Shown piece by piece: positions 9,430-22,605 of a stretch of 64,000 bases of DNA (its first letter is position 1; every line of letters starts with the position of its first letter). Source of the DNA: Thereva unica (taxonomy: Eukaryota; Arthropoda; Insecta; Diptera; Therevidae); assembly GCA_949987705.1 (NCBI GenBank), contig OX465281.1, positions 161,958,393 to 162,022,392 of the forward strand. Reading direction: 5' to 3'. Made by a program: the position numbers and the translations under genes. Under the pieces are notes generated by a model. It searched no databases, was not told the DNA's origin, and worked only from the letters and a program-made list of their open reading frames with translations.

Positions 9430-12043
9430 CAATCATAAATGTACATGCGGAGACGGAGGAAAAAGCGGACACGACAAAGGACACTTTCTACTACAAGCTT
9501 GAACACGCATATGACACGGCCCCTTCCAATGACATCAAGATGGGATAGGAGACCTCAACGCCAAAATTGGAAGAGAGAACTGGTACAGACCAACCATTGG
9601 AAAAGAAAGTCTCCACGAAACATCAAATGATAACGGACAACGTGTTATCGATTTTGCAATGAGCAAAAATATGATCGTCAGCTCAACATATTTTCCAAGA
9701 AAGGACATTCACAAATACACATGGCAATCTCCCAGCGAAAGGTACTGCAATCAAATAGACCATATACTTATAGACAGAAGGGCAGCTTCCAGTATCCTTC
9801 AAGTAAGGTCCTACAGAGGTGCGAATTGTGAATCGGACCACTTCCTAGTTAAAGCTAGATTCAGATATCGGCTGTCCACTCAAGAACAAAGAAGCAACAA
9901 AGTAAAGAAATTCGAGGTTGACCGCCTCCAGGAACAGACCGTATTGGAGAGATACCAGGCAACGTTAGCAGAGAGGATAGGTCCAAGCCTAAACATAAAT
10001 AATGAAGACACAATTGAGGGAAAATGGACAAGACTGAGGACGATACTGACAGATGTCACGAAGGAAACTGTAGGCTACAAACGCACTGCCAGAGCCAATG
10101 ATTGGTACGACGAGGAATGTAAAACAGCTACAGAGGCCAGAAATAGAAATAGGAAAATTTACATAGAGAGACCGACGAGGAGCACTGAAATATGAGGAAA
10201 AAAGAAGAACCACAAAAAACATCTGCAGGAAGAAGAAAAGGCAATTCCTCAACAATTACATGCTGAGAGCAGAGGAAAACTTTGCCCGAAACAAAACCAG
10301 GGAAGCAAATAAGGAAGTAAACTTCTTCAAGAAAGGCTTCAAACCCTCCTCCGGTATATGTAGAACGTAAGAAGGCACTATAGTTACAGGCAGCGAAGAT
10401 GTAAAGAAAAGATGGAAGGAATTTTTTAGCGAGCTGCTGAACGCAAACGAGAGCATCCGACACGTACCAGAACCCCGTCCACAACATAACGATGACACCA
10501 GAGAAACAAACGAACCCACTCTGGAAGAAGTACAAAGTGCCATACGACTCTTAAGAAATAACAAATCTCCAGGAATTGATAACATCCCAGCAGAGCTGAT
10601 CAAGCAAGGAGGCGAACCGCTTTCAGCAGCTATACATGAATCACTATGCTGCATATGGAGGAACGAAAAAATGCCTGAAGATTGGGAGCAAAGCATTATC
10701 TGCCCAATACACAAGAAAGGAGATAGATTCAACTGTGCAAATTACAGAGGCATATCTCTTTTAAGCACAGTGTATAAAATAAGGCTAGACTGGAACCTTA
10801 TGCAGAAGCCGTAATAAGTGAATACCAAGCTGGATTCAGAAGAAATAGGTCAACGATGGATCAACTTTTTTCAATAAGGCAAATCCTCCGAAAATGCTGG
10901 GAAAACAACATCGACGTGTATCAACTTTTCATCGACTTTAAACAAGCATACGACAGCATCGACAGGGAAAAAATGTATGCGACAATGCTGGACCTAAACA
11001 TACCCCTAAAGATAGTGAAACTGACTAAAATGACAATGGAAAATACAAGGTGTGCAGTCAGAATACAAGGAGAATTGACGGAGTCCTTCCCAGTCAAGCA
11101 AGGCTTAAAGCAGGGCGATGGGCTGGCACCCATGCTATTTAATCTCTGCCTTGAAGGAGTAATTCGCAAAGTAAACATTGATGCGAACGCAACCCTGCTT
11201 AACAAATCAAAACAGTTGGCAGGATATGCCGACGACATAAACTGCCTTGCCAGATCACTGTCATACCTTAGAGAAGTATTCACAGAATTAGAAGATAGAG
11301 CTAAACATATAGGGCTGCAAATAAATGCAGAGAAGAGCAAGATTCTAATTCAGTCAAGGGTGGAAAGAAGAAGAAGAAACCACAACACCACCTGGGGGGA
11401 ATATAACTTCGAACGGGTAAGCCAATTTAGCTACCTGGGGTCCACAGTCAGTGAAGACAACGATGAAACGATAGACGTACAAAGAAGAATAAACGCCGCA
11501 AACAGAACATACTTCTCACTACTGCCAGTAATGAAATCCAGAGACATCCACAGAAAAACTAAAATAAGAATCTACAAAACCATCATACGTACAGTAGCTA
11601 CGTATGGATGTGAAGCTTGGAGTATCTCCCAGAAATCCGCAGACAAGCTGGATATATTTGAGAGGAAGGTTCTCCGAAGGATATACGGCCCAATCAATGA
11701 AGACAGTGCATGGAGAATACGCTACAATCACGAATTGTACGACTTATACAAAGAATGTAAACTTTCGACCCATGCCAAGCTACTGCGTTTACGTTGGGCC
11801 GGTCATGTCCAAAGAATGGATGACTCAAGGATACCAAAAAAAATCCCTGTATCTACTACCAGATGGCAAAAGGCCAGTTGGCAAACCACGGTCAAGATGG
11901 GAAGATAATGTTAAGACCGATGCAGCGAAACTGCTCAACACGAGAAACTGGAGACAAGCTGCGGAGCAGAGAGACGTCTGGAGGAAGAAGCTGAAGGAGG
12001 CCAAGGCTCGAATTGGGCCGTAGAGCCATCGAAAAAGAAGAAG
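9430..12043 (+). mobile_element. RTE-type LINE, 5'-truncated, decayed
   Basis: A non-LTR retrotransposon bounded by a 15 bp target duplication (9415-9429 and 12044-12058). The 3' end is short and finishes in a GAAGAAGAA tract instead of poly(A), a habit of RTE elements. The encoded endonuclease lacks its N-terminal half because the insertion is 5'-truncated at 9430. It splits a minus-strand Helitron-type gene. Confidence 0.85.
9439..12023 (+). pseudogene. RTE endonuclease-reverse transcriptase, frameshifted
   Basis: This would encode an AP-type endonuclease plus reverse transcriptase used for target-primed insertion. Endonuclease C-terminal motifs are in 9659-10195 (YTWQSP, NQIDHILID, then CESDHFLV, the S-D-H motif). 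RT N-terminal motifs (NKSPGIDNIPAELIK, then NYRGISLL) lie in broken frames at 10518-10780. The main RT frame is 10856-11908 with FIDFKQAYDSIDR, KQGLKQGDGLAP, the catalytic YADDI, FSYLGSTV and LRWAGHVQRM. The C-terminus continues in another frame to 12023 (GRPRSRW-like, then W..KL.EAKARIGP). At least three frame breaks are present, so it is inactive. RTE assignment follows YADD with the LRWAGHV tail and the short 3' end. Confidence 0.85.
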
Positions 12044-12058
12044 AATGACCTTGTTCGA
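12044..12058. repeat. right target-site duplication of the RTE insertion
   Basis: AATGACCTTGTTCGA directly follows the GAAGAAG tail of the LINE and pairs with 9415-9429. Confidence 0.85.
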
Positions 12059-13003
12059 GTGTTCCTGTGTGGAATATAGCACTAATCACTTTATAATTTG
12101 AACCTCTTATATGCAATTTTGCAGAAGTGACAGCTTTGATATCGCATTGCTCAATTTTAATAAACTTTTTGTTTTCCAGTTCGAATAATTTCAGTTGTAT
12201 TATGAGAACAGGTGCTACCGAAATCATTTCCGATTTACGAATCTTTTGAGTGTACCAACAATTTTTACATTGACCACTCAGGGTTTCTCGTTTTCCAAAT
12301 TCATGATCAATAAGTTGCTGAAGAGTTACAGTATCTCGTTAAGCAATCGTTACTGATAACAAAATCATTATATTTGTTTCCACAGTTGCATTTGTAAATA
12401 TACAGTTTGGATTGAGCCATGTTGTTGTATATCTTACATTATGTTCAACGATATTTCTAATATTTCCTGTCTTATTAAATAAATCACTTGACAAACGTCT
12501 TGGTGAAAATGTGTTCCATATATTTGTGTATTTAAAAAATTCTTAAATGGCCGGACGTCTACATTTTTTTTAACTGATAAATAATTTTGCAATGTCTTGT
12601 ATAACATGTGATTTTCTGGTAATTTTAACAACTCCTTTTTTATAGTAGAACAATTAAAAATGCACTGCAGGGCTGCGTAAGCATAACACGAAGCACCATC
12701 CAAATTAGGTAGCCCCCGAACATTTCCAAAATTTACAGCGTCATTAGTAAAAGTACCTTGTATATTCGAAACCTCCGAGATTGCATTCCACCTTTTATCA
12801 ATAACAGGCAGAGACGAAGTTTTTTTAACTTTAATGTTTGGTAAATCTGGACGATATTTTTCTCTTAGCCAATTGTATTCAACTATTGCTTCAAGATTTA
12901 CTTTAACACTAGATGGAACAAAATTGATTAAATGCAAACCGTCCAAGAATGTGAGTCTGGACAATGTTACATAAACCTGTCCAGGAGCAAACTAAAAGTA
13001 CTA
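12059..13003 (-). pseudogene. Helitron/Pif1-type helicase C-terminus fused to USP-like protease domain
   Basis: In one uninterrupted minus-strand frame (12991 to 12434) the protein begins with a Pif1/Helitron helicase motif VI (GQVYVTLSR, then LDGLHLINF, then a YNWLREKYRPDLP tail). It continues about 60 residues later into RGLPNLDGASCYAYAALQ, which matches the Cys-box of ubiquitin-specific proteases (G-L-x-N-x-G-x-x-CY...LQC), with Cys as the candidate nucleophile. After a frame break near 12434, shorter frames give a C-x2-C pair (GQCKNC), PVLIIQLKLF (USP core strand) and AIFHTGTLEQGH, where the LINE interrupts the His box. The tail is at 9245-9429. A stop at 12992-12994 and the satellite array cut off everything upstream of motif VI. 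Helicase and protease are therefore physically one polypeptide here; the biological role is unknown. Confidence 0.72.
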
Positions 13004-13039
13004 ATGATAATAAACAACATAAACCTTCATTACTGACCC

Positions 13040-16000
13040 AAATGTTTCAGTTATATCGCTTATTGTATTGTCCTTATTCTTCCCTTTCATTTGATACCCA
13101 TGTCGAGGGGTATGTTAAGAAAATGGTAATCGGGCCTCTTCAGATGACCGCCGTGGATCTTACGGCATATTGAGTACACTATACCGCTTATTGTGTTCTA
13201 CTTATGATTACCTTTAATTAGATACCCATGTCGATTGGCTATGTATAAAAAATGGTTATCCGCTCTCTTAAGATAACCGCCGATCTAAATATATTTTGAG
13301 TATACTAAATCGCTTATTGTGTTCTACTTATCATTCCCTTTCTTTTGATAACCATGTCGAGGGGGTTGTGAAGAAAATGGTAATGCGTCCTCTTGAGGTG
13401 GCCTCAGTGGATCTAACTAGATATTGAGTATACTATATTGCTTACTGTCTTCTACTTAAGATACGCTTTCAATTGATACCTATGTCGAGGTGGTGGTGAA
13501 GAAATGGTAGTCCGCCCTCTTGAGACGGCCGCCATGGATATAAAGACATAGCTTATTGTATTCTACTTATCATACCCTTTCATTTGATACCCATGTCGAG
13601 GGGGTTGTGAAGAAAAAATGGTAATACGTCCTCTTGAGGTGGCCTCGGTGGATCTAACTATTTATTGAATATACTATATTGCTTATTGTATTCTACTTAT
13701 CATACCCTTTCATTTGATATCCATGTCGAGGGGGTTGTGAAGAAAATGGTAATCCGCCCTCTTGAGATGACCGCCATGGATCTAACCAGATATTGAGTAT
13801 ATTATATCGCTTATGGTATTCTACTTATGATACCCTTTCAATTGATACCTATGTCGAGGTGGTGGTGAAGAAATGGTAGTCCGCCCTCTTGAGACGGCCG
13901 CCATGGATATTAAGACATAGCTTATTGTATTCTACTTATCATGCCCTTTCATTTGAAACCCATGTCGAGGGGGTTGTGAAGAAAATGGTAATGCGTCCTC
14001 TTGAGGTGGCCTCGGTGGATCTAACCAGATATTGACTATACTATATTGCTTATTGTCTTCTACTTAAGATACAATTTCAATTGATACCTATGTCGAGGTG
14101 GTGGTGAAGAAGTGGTAGTCCGCCCTCTTGAGACGGCCGCCATGGATATAAAGACATAGCTTATTGTATTCTACTTATCATACCCTTTCATTTGATACCC
14201 ATGTCGTGGGGGTTGTGAAGAAAATGGTAATGCGTCCTCTTGAGGTGGCCTCGGTGAATCTAACTATTTATTGAGTATACTATATTGCTTATTGTATTCT
14301 ACTTATCATACCTTTTCATTTGATACTCATATCGAAGGGGTTGTGAAGAAAATGGTAATCCGCCCTCTTGAGATGACAGCCATGGATCTAACCAGATATT
14401 GAGTATATTATATCGCTTATGGTATTCTACTTATGATACCCTTTCAATTGATACCTATGTCGAGGTAGTGGTGAAGAAATGGTAGTCCGCCCTCTTGAGA
14501 CGGCCGCCATGGATATAAAGACAAAGCTTATTGTATTCTACTTATCATACCCTTTCATTTGATACCCATGTCATGGGGGTTGTGAAGAAAATGATAATAC
14601 GTCCTCTTGAGGTGGCCTCGGTGGATCTAACTGTTTATTGAATATACTATATTGCTTATTGTATTCTACTTATCATACCCTTTCATTTGATATCCATGTC
14701 GAGGGGGTTGTGAAGAAAATGGTAATCCGCCCTCTTGAGATGACAGCCATGGATCTAACCAGATATTGAGTATATTATATCGCTTATGGTATTCTACTTA
14801 TGATACCCTTTCAATTGATACCTATGCCGAGGTGGTGGTGAAGAAATGGTAGTCCGCCCTTTTGAGACGGCCGCCATGGATATTAAGACATAGCTTATTG
14901 TATTCTACTTATCATACCCTTTCATTTGATACCCATGTCGAGGGGGCTGTGAAGAAAATGGTAATGCGTCCTCTTGAGGTAGCCTCGGTGGATCTAACCA
15001 GATATTGACTATACTATATTGCTTATTGTCTTCTACTTAAGATACCCTTTCATTTGATACCTATGTCGAGGTGGTGGTGAAGAAATGGTAGTCCGCCCTC
15101 TTGAGACGGCCGCCATGGATATAAAGACATAGCTTATTGTATTCTACTTATCATACCCTTTCATTTGATACCCATGTCGTGGGGGTTGTGAAGAAAATGG
15201 CAGTGCGTCCTCTTGAGGTGGCCTCGGTGGATCTAACTATTTATTGAGTATACTATATCGCTTATTGTATTCTACTTATCATACCTTTTCATTTGATACT
15301 CATATCGAGGGGGTTGTGAAGAGAGTGGTAATCCGCCCTCTTGAGATGACAGCCATGGATCTAACCAGATATTGAGTATATTATATCGCTTATGGTATTC
15401 TACTTATGATACCCTTTCAATTGATACCTATGTCGAGGTGGTGGTGAAGAAATGGTAGTCCGCCCTTTTGAGACGGCCGCCATGGATATTAAGACATAGC
15501 TTATTGTATTCTACTTATCATACCCTTTCATTTGATACCCATGTCGAGGGGGCTGTGAAGAAAATGGTAATGCGTCCTCTTGAGGTGGCCTCGGTGGATC
15601 TAACTATTTATTGAGTATACTATATTGCTTATTGTATTCTACTTATCATACCTTTTCATTTGATACTCATATCGAGGGGGTTGTGAAGAAAATGGTTATC
15701 GCCCTCTTGAGATGACAGCCATGGATCTAACCAGATATTGAGTATATTATATCGCTTATGGTATTCTACTTATGATACCCTTTCAATTGATACCTATGTC
15801 GGGTGGTGAAGAAATGGTAGTCCGCCCTCTTGAGAGGGCCGCCATGGATATAAAGACAAAGCTTATTGTATTCTACTTATCATACCCTTTCATTTGATAC
15901 CCATGTCATGGGGGTTGTGAAGAAAATGGTAATACGTCCTCTTGAGGTGGACTCGGTGGATCTAACTATTTATTGAATATACTATATTGCTTATTGTATT

Positions 16001-19000
16001 CTACTTATCATACCCTTTCATTTGATATCCATGTCATGGGGGTTGTGAAGAAAATGGTAATACGTCCTCTTGAGACGGCCGCCATGAATATAAAGACATA
16101 GCTTATAGTATTCTACTTATCATACCCTTTCATTTGATACCCATGTCGTGGGGATTGTGAAGAAAATGGTAATGCGTCCTCTTGAGGTGGCCTCGGTGGA
16201 TCTAACTATTTATTGAGTATACTATATTGCTTATTGTATTCTACTTATCATACCTTTTCATTTGATACTCATATCGAGGGTGTTGTGAAGAAAATGGTTA
16301 TCCGCCCTCTTGAGATGACAGCCATGGATCTAACCAGATATTGAGTATATTATATCGCTTATGGTATTCTACTTATGATACCCTTTCAATTGATACCTAT
16401 GTCGAGGTGGTGGTGAAGAAATGGTAGTCCGCCCTCTTGAGCCGGCCGCTATGGATATAAAGACAAAGCTTATTGTATTCTACTTATCATACCCTTTCAT
16501 TTGATACCCATGTCATGGGGGTTGTGAAGAAAATGGTAATACGTCCTCTTGAGGTGGACTCGGTGGATCTAACTATTTATTGAATATACTATATTGCTTA
16601 TTGTATTCTACTTATCATACCCTTTCATTTGATATCCATGTCGAGGGGGTTGTGAAGAAAATGGTAATACGGCCTCTTGAGGTGGCCTCGGTGCATCTAA
16701 CTATTTATTGAATATACTATATTGCTTATTGTATTCTACTTATCATACCTTTTCATTTGATACTCATATCGAGGGGGTTGTGAAGAAAATGGTAATGCGT
16801 TCTCTTGAGGTGGCCTCGGTGGATCTAACTATTTATTGAGTATACTATATTGCTTATTGTATTCTACTTATCATACCTTTTCATTTGATACTCATATCGA
16901 GGGGGTTGTGAAGAAAATGGTTATCCGCCCTCTTGAGATTACAGCCATGGATCTAACCAGATATTGAGTATATTATATCGCTTATGGTATTCTACTTATG
17001 ATACCCTTTCAATTGATACCTACATATGTCGAGGTGGTGGTGAAGAAATGGTAGTCCGCCCTCTTGAGACGGCCGCCATGGATATAAAGACAAAGCTTAT
17101 TGTATTCTACTTATCATACCCTTTCATTTGATACCCATGTCATGGGGGTTGTGAAGAAAATGGTAATACGTCCTCTTGAGGTGGACTCGGTGGATCTAAC
17201 TATTTATTGAATATACTATATTGCTTATTGTATTCTACTTATCATACCCTTTCATTTGATATCCATGTCATGGGGGTTGTGAAGAAAATGGTAATACGTC
17301 CTCTTGAGGTGGCCTCGGTGCATCTAACTTTTTATTGAATATACTATATTGCTTATTGTATTCTACTTATCATACCTTTTCATTTGATACTCATATCGAG
17401 GGGGTTGTGAAGAAAATGGTAATCCGCCCTCTTGAGATGACAGCCATGGATCTAACCAGATATTGAGTATATTATATCGCTTATGGTATTCTACTTATGA
17501 TACCCTTTCAATTGATACCTATGTCGAGGTGGTGGTGAAGAAATGGTAGTCCGCCCTCTTGAGACGGCCGCCATGGATATTAAGACATAGCTTATTGTAT
17601 TCTACTTATCATACCCTTTCATTTGATACCCATGTCGAAGGGGTTGTGAAGAAAATGGTAATGCGTCCTCTTGAGGTGGCCTCGGTGGATCTAACCAGAT
17701 ATTGACTATACTATATTGCTTATTGTCTTCTACTTAAGATACCCTTTCATTTAATACCTATGTCGAGGTGGTGGTGAAGAAATGATAGTCCGCCCTCTTG
17801 AGACGGCCGCCATGGATATAAAGACATAGCTTATTGTATTCCACTTATCATACCCTTTCATTTGATACCCATGTCGTGGGGATTGTGAAGAAAATGGTAA
17901 TGCGTCCTCTTGAGGTGGCCTCGGTGGATCTAACTATTTATTGAGTATACTATATTGCTTATTGTATTATACTTATCATACCATTTCATTTGATACCCAT
18001 GTCGTGGGGGTTGTGAAGAAAATGGCAGTGCGTTCTCTTGAGGTGGCCTCGGTGGATCTAACTATTTATTGAGTATACTATATTGCTTATTGTATTCTAC
18101 TTATCATACCTTTTCATTTGATACTCATATCGAGGGGGTTGTGAAGAAAGTGGTAATCCGCCCTCTTGAGATGACAGCCATGGATCTAACCAGCTATTGA
18201 GTATATTATATCGCTTATGGTATTCTACTTATGATACCCTTTCAATTGATACCTATGTCGAGGTGGTGGTGAAGAAATGGTAGTCCGCCCTCTTGAGACG
18301 GCCGCCATGGATATAAAGACAAAGCTTATTGTATTCTACTTATCATACCCTTTCATTTGATACCCATGTCATGGGGGTTGTGAAGAAAATTGTAATACGT
18401 CCTCTTGAGGTTGCCTCGGTGGATCTAACTATTTATTGAATATACTATATTGCTTATTGTATTCTACATATCATACCCTTTCATTTGATATCCATGTCGT
18501 GGGGGTTGTGAAGAAAATGGTAATGCGTCCTCTTGAGGTGGCCTCGGTGGATCTAACTATTTATTGAGTATACTATATTGCTTATTGTATTCTACTTATC
18601 ATACCTTTTCATTTGATACTCATATCGAGGGGGTTGTGAAGAAAATGGTAATCCGCCCTCTTGAGATGACAGCCATGGATCTAACCAGATATTGAGTATA
18701 TTATATCGCTTATGGTATTCTACTTATGATACCCTTTCAATTGATACCTATGTCGAGGTGGTGGTGAAGAAATGGTAGTCCGCCCTCTTGAGACGGCCGC
18801 CATGGATATTAAGACATAGCTTATTGTATTCTACTTATCATACCCTTTCATTTGATACCCATGTCGAGGGGGTTGTGAAGAAAATGGTAATGCGTCCTCT
18901 TGAGGTGGCCTCGGTGGATCTAACCAGATATTGACTATACTATATTGCTTATTGTCTTCTACTTAAGATACCCTTTCATTTGATAACTATGTCGAGGTGG

Positions 19001-21565
19001 TGGTGAAGAAATGGTAGTCCGCCCTCTTGAGACGGCCGCCATGGATATAAAGACATAGCTTATTGTATTCTACTAATCATACCCTTTCATTTGATACCCA
19101 TGTTGTGGGGATTGTGAAGAAAATGGTAATGCGTCCTCTTGAGGTGGCCTCGGTGGATCTAACTATTTATTGAGTATACTATATTGCTTATTGTATTCTA
19201 CTTATCATACCTTTTCATTTGATACTCATATCGAGGGGGTTGTGAAGAAAATGGTTATCCGCCCTCTTGAGATGACAGCCATGGATCTAACCAGATATTG
19301 AGTATATTATATCGCTTATGGTATTCTACTTATGATACCCTTTCAATTGATACCTATGTCGAGGTGGTGGTGAAGAAATGGTAGTCCGCCCTCTTGAGAC
19401 GGCCGCCATGGATATAAAGACATAGCTTATTGTATTCTACTTATCATACCCTTTCATTTGATACCCATGTCGTGGGGGTTGTGAAGAAAATGGTAATGCG
19501 TCCTCTTGAGGTGGCCTCGGTGGATCTAACTATTTATTGAGTATACTATATTGCTTATTGTATTCTACTTATCATACCTTTTCATTTGATACTCATATCG
19601 AGGGGGTTGTGAAGAAAATGGTTATCCGCCCTCTTGAGATGACAGCCATGGATCTAACCAGATATTGAGTATATTATATCGCTTATGGTATTCTACTTAT
19701 GATACCCTTTCAATTGATACCTATGTCGAGGTGGTGGTGAAGAAATGGTAGTCCGCCCTCTTGAGACGGCCGCCATGGATATAAAGACATAGCTTATTGT
19801 ATTCTACTTATCATACCCTTTCATTTGATACCCATGTCATGGGGGTTGTGAAGAAAATAGTAATACGTCCTCTTGAGGTGGACTCGGTGGATCTAACTAT
19901 TTATTGAATATACTATATTGCTTATTGTATTCTACTTATCATACCCTTTCATTTGATATCCATGTCATGGGGGTTGTGAAGAAAATGGTAATACGTCCTC
20001 TTGAGGTGGGCTCGGTGCATCTAACTATTTATTGAATATACTATATTGCTTATTGTATTCTACTTATCATACTTTTTCATTTGATACTCATATCGAGGGG
20101 GTTGTGAAGAAAATGGTAATGCGTCCTCTTGAGGTGGCCTCGGTGGATCTAACTATTTATTGAGTATGGGTGACTTCGTAAATGTAAAATTTAAGCAGTC
20201 GGTTTAAGTCAAGAGTTCATAAATGTCACAGTTTTAAAGCACTGTGTTCATAATTGCATCGTAAACGTCAAATCTTTGTATTGAAATGGGAATTTTGGCA
20301 TCATGAATAGCTATGATGCAAAGTGATTGGTTTTACAAATACAAAAATTTTGTGTTCCTTGGCACACTTCATAAATGTCAAACTTGAAACTGCACAACTT
20401 TGCCTAAGCTTTTACTGAACTTTGACTTGACTGCATTAATACTGTTTTCTGACACAGTTTATTGGCATTTACGAAGTCACCCTATACTATATTGCTTATT
20501 GTATTCTACTTATCATACCTTTTCATTTGATACTCATATCGAGGGGGTTGTGAAGAAAATGGTTATCCGCCCTCTTGAGATGACAGCCATGGATCTAACC
20601 AGATATTGAGTATATTATATCGTTTATGGTATTCTACTTATGATACCCTTTAAATTGATACCTATGTCGGGTGGTGAAGAAATGGTAGTCCGCCCTCTTG
20701 AGACGGCCGCCATGGATATAAAGACAAAGCTTATTGTATTCTACTTATCATACCCTTTCATTTGATACCCATGTCATGGGGGTTGTGAAGAAAATGGTAA
20801 TACGTCCTCTTGAGGTGGACTCGGTGGATCTAACTATTTATTGAATATACTATATTGCTTATTGTATTCTACTTATCATACCCTTTCATTTGATATCCAT
20901 GTCATGGGGGCTGTGAAGAAAATGGTAATACGTCCTCTTGAGGTGGCCTCGGTGCATCTAACTATTTATTGAATATACTATATTGCTTATTGTATTCTAC
21001 TTATCATACCTTTTCATTTGATACTCATATCGAGGGGGTTGTGAAGAAAATGATAATACGTCCTCTTGAGGTGGCCTCGTTGCATCTAACTATTTATTGA
21101 ATATACTATATTGCTTATTGTATACTACTTATCATACCTTTTCATTTGATGCTCATATCGAGGGGGTTGTGAAGAAAATGGTAATCCGCCCTCTTGAGAT
21201 GACAGCCATGGATCTAACCAGATATTGAGTATATTATATCGCTTATGGTATTCTACTTATGATGCCCTTTCAATTGATACCTATGTCGAGGTGGTGGTGA
21301 AGAAATGGTAGTCCGCCCTCTTGAGACGGCCGCCATGGATATTAAGACATAGCTTATTGTATTCTACTTATCATACCCTTTCATTTGATACCCATGTCGA
21401 AGGGGTTGTGAAGAAAATGGTAATGCGTCCTCTTGAGGTGGCCTCGGTGGATCTAACCAGATATTGACTATACTATATTGCTTATTGTCTTCTACTTAAG
21501 ATACCCTTTCATTTGATACCTATGTCGAGGTGGTGGTGAAGAAAATGGTAATCCGCCCTCTTGAG
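13040..21565 (+). repeat. tandem array II, 8.5 kb satellite with 128+128+111 bp higher-order unit
   Basis: There are three subunit types. Type A (128 bp) has GCGTCCTCTTGAGGTGGCCT and TAACTATTTATTGAGTATAC. Type B (128 bp) has GAGATGACAGCCATGGATC and AACCAGATATTGAGTATATT. Type C (111 bp) has CTTATGATACCCTTTCAATT, GGTGGTGGTGAAGAAATGG and GAGACGGCCGCCATGGATAT. A-B-C order gives a ~367 bp higher-order repeat (for example type C boundaries 366 bp apart between about 19021 and 19386). Variants A-C (~240 bp) and runs of A occur. All share TTCATTTGATACCCATGTCG-type cores with array I. It has no coding potential. One MITE (20168-20482) interrupts it. Confidence 0.92.
20168..20482. mobile_element. 315 bp MITE inserted in the satellite
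   Basis: Perfect 17 bp inverted ends GGGTGACTTCGTAAATG flank a non-coding interior. The satellite sequence TAT is duplicated on both sides (20165-20167 and 20483-20485); many neighbouring satellite units show the uninterrupted site. The interior repeats TTCATAAATGTCA-like motifs several times. The superfamily is unclear: a 3 bp target suggests PIF/Harbinger, but TAT is not the usual TWA. Confidence 0.85.
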
Positions 21566-22605
21566 ACGCGTACCATGCGTACACTTTTTGTTAATCATCG
21601 AAATGATAGGGAATACTATTTGACATCAACAGTGCTGGATTTGACTAACTTGTAAAGAATATGCCATATTTTTAGAAATAAATAACGATTACGAACTCGG
21701 CATTCGGTATTTCAAAATTTTACTCTACATTTGTACTGTGAACTATACGATTTTTATAGTACCTAACGCAATCTGATACCATGGTTGCGACTAACCACTT
21801 TAAATGAATACATTTTGGTAATCATCTAATGCCATCTGGCATCAACAGTTCGAGTAAACACTTTTCGACTAACTAGTAGCACCATCTCCTTTATTGAGCA
21901 ATTGAAATAACTTAGAGCGCCATCTGACAGAATAATTTTGAGTACCCACTTTTTAGACTGAAGGAGAAGAAAAAAGTTCGATTCGAAATGTAAAAAATGT
22001 AAAAATAAAGAAAACGAAGAATGATAGGAAAAAAAAACTCATGGACTAATAAATTATTTATATTTTGGTTATCGGTTACAAATGAAAAATTACTTATATT
22101 GCTTATAAAAAGGTGATGAATCGCATAATTTTACAAAAAAAAAACACCTTGTTTTCTATGTTTAGGCGTAAATAAGGCATTAGCTGTTTGCCCTTACGAA
22201 CTCGGCAAACTACCGCTTGCCTTGATACCACAAACGTTGTAATACTTACAAGCGAAACGTCGAACTTCGTTTACAAACAAGCGTTACAGTGGATTGTTAA
22301 CGAGTGCCGTGCGGGCGGTATGACCGGAAACGACGAAAAACGAAAAGGGGAAGCAGCAACTGCCCTGTTTAGGATGAAATCAGTAGTGTCGTCTTATAAG
22401 TTTGGCAATCTTCACAAGCCATGGGGCAAGTTCAGGATGCCAATTATCTGGGAACGTCAAAATCTTCGCGCACAAGGTATATTCTGAATATAATTGGCTA
22501 GGTATTTGTTGTGCACGTAGTACAAAAGTTTTCCTATAGGTGATGATTATCCTCGAATTTTAAAAAAAGTTGACTCTAAAGTTTTTTTGTTTTACACATA
22601 TTTTT
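21566..22605. other. unassigned sequence beyond the satellite
   Basis: The satellite breaks off at GAGACGCG. The following 1 kb contains several short variants of a GCGCCATCTGAC/TGCCATCTGGC motif (21770-21950) and a 99-codon plus-strand frame (22188-22487) that begins at TTG, has no recognisable domain and lacks a plausible start. I do not annotate a gene. Confidence 0.4.

Noticed and set aside
13040..21565. CRISPR-like array
   Set aside because: Repeats are directly adjacent with no unique spacers, units are over 100 bp, and the context is eukaryotic transposon DNA.
22188..22487. 99-codon plus-strand ORF as a host gene
   Set aside because: Starts at TTG, no homology signal I can recognise, no neighbouring exon, and it lies between a satellite and a Helitron-like terminus.
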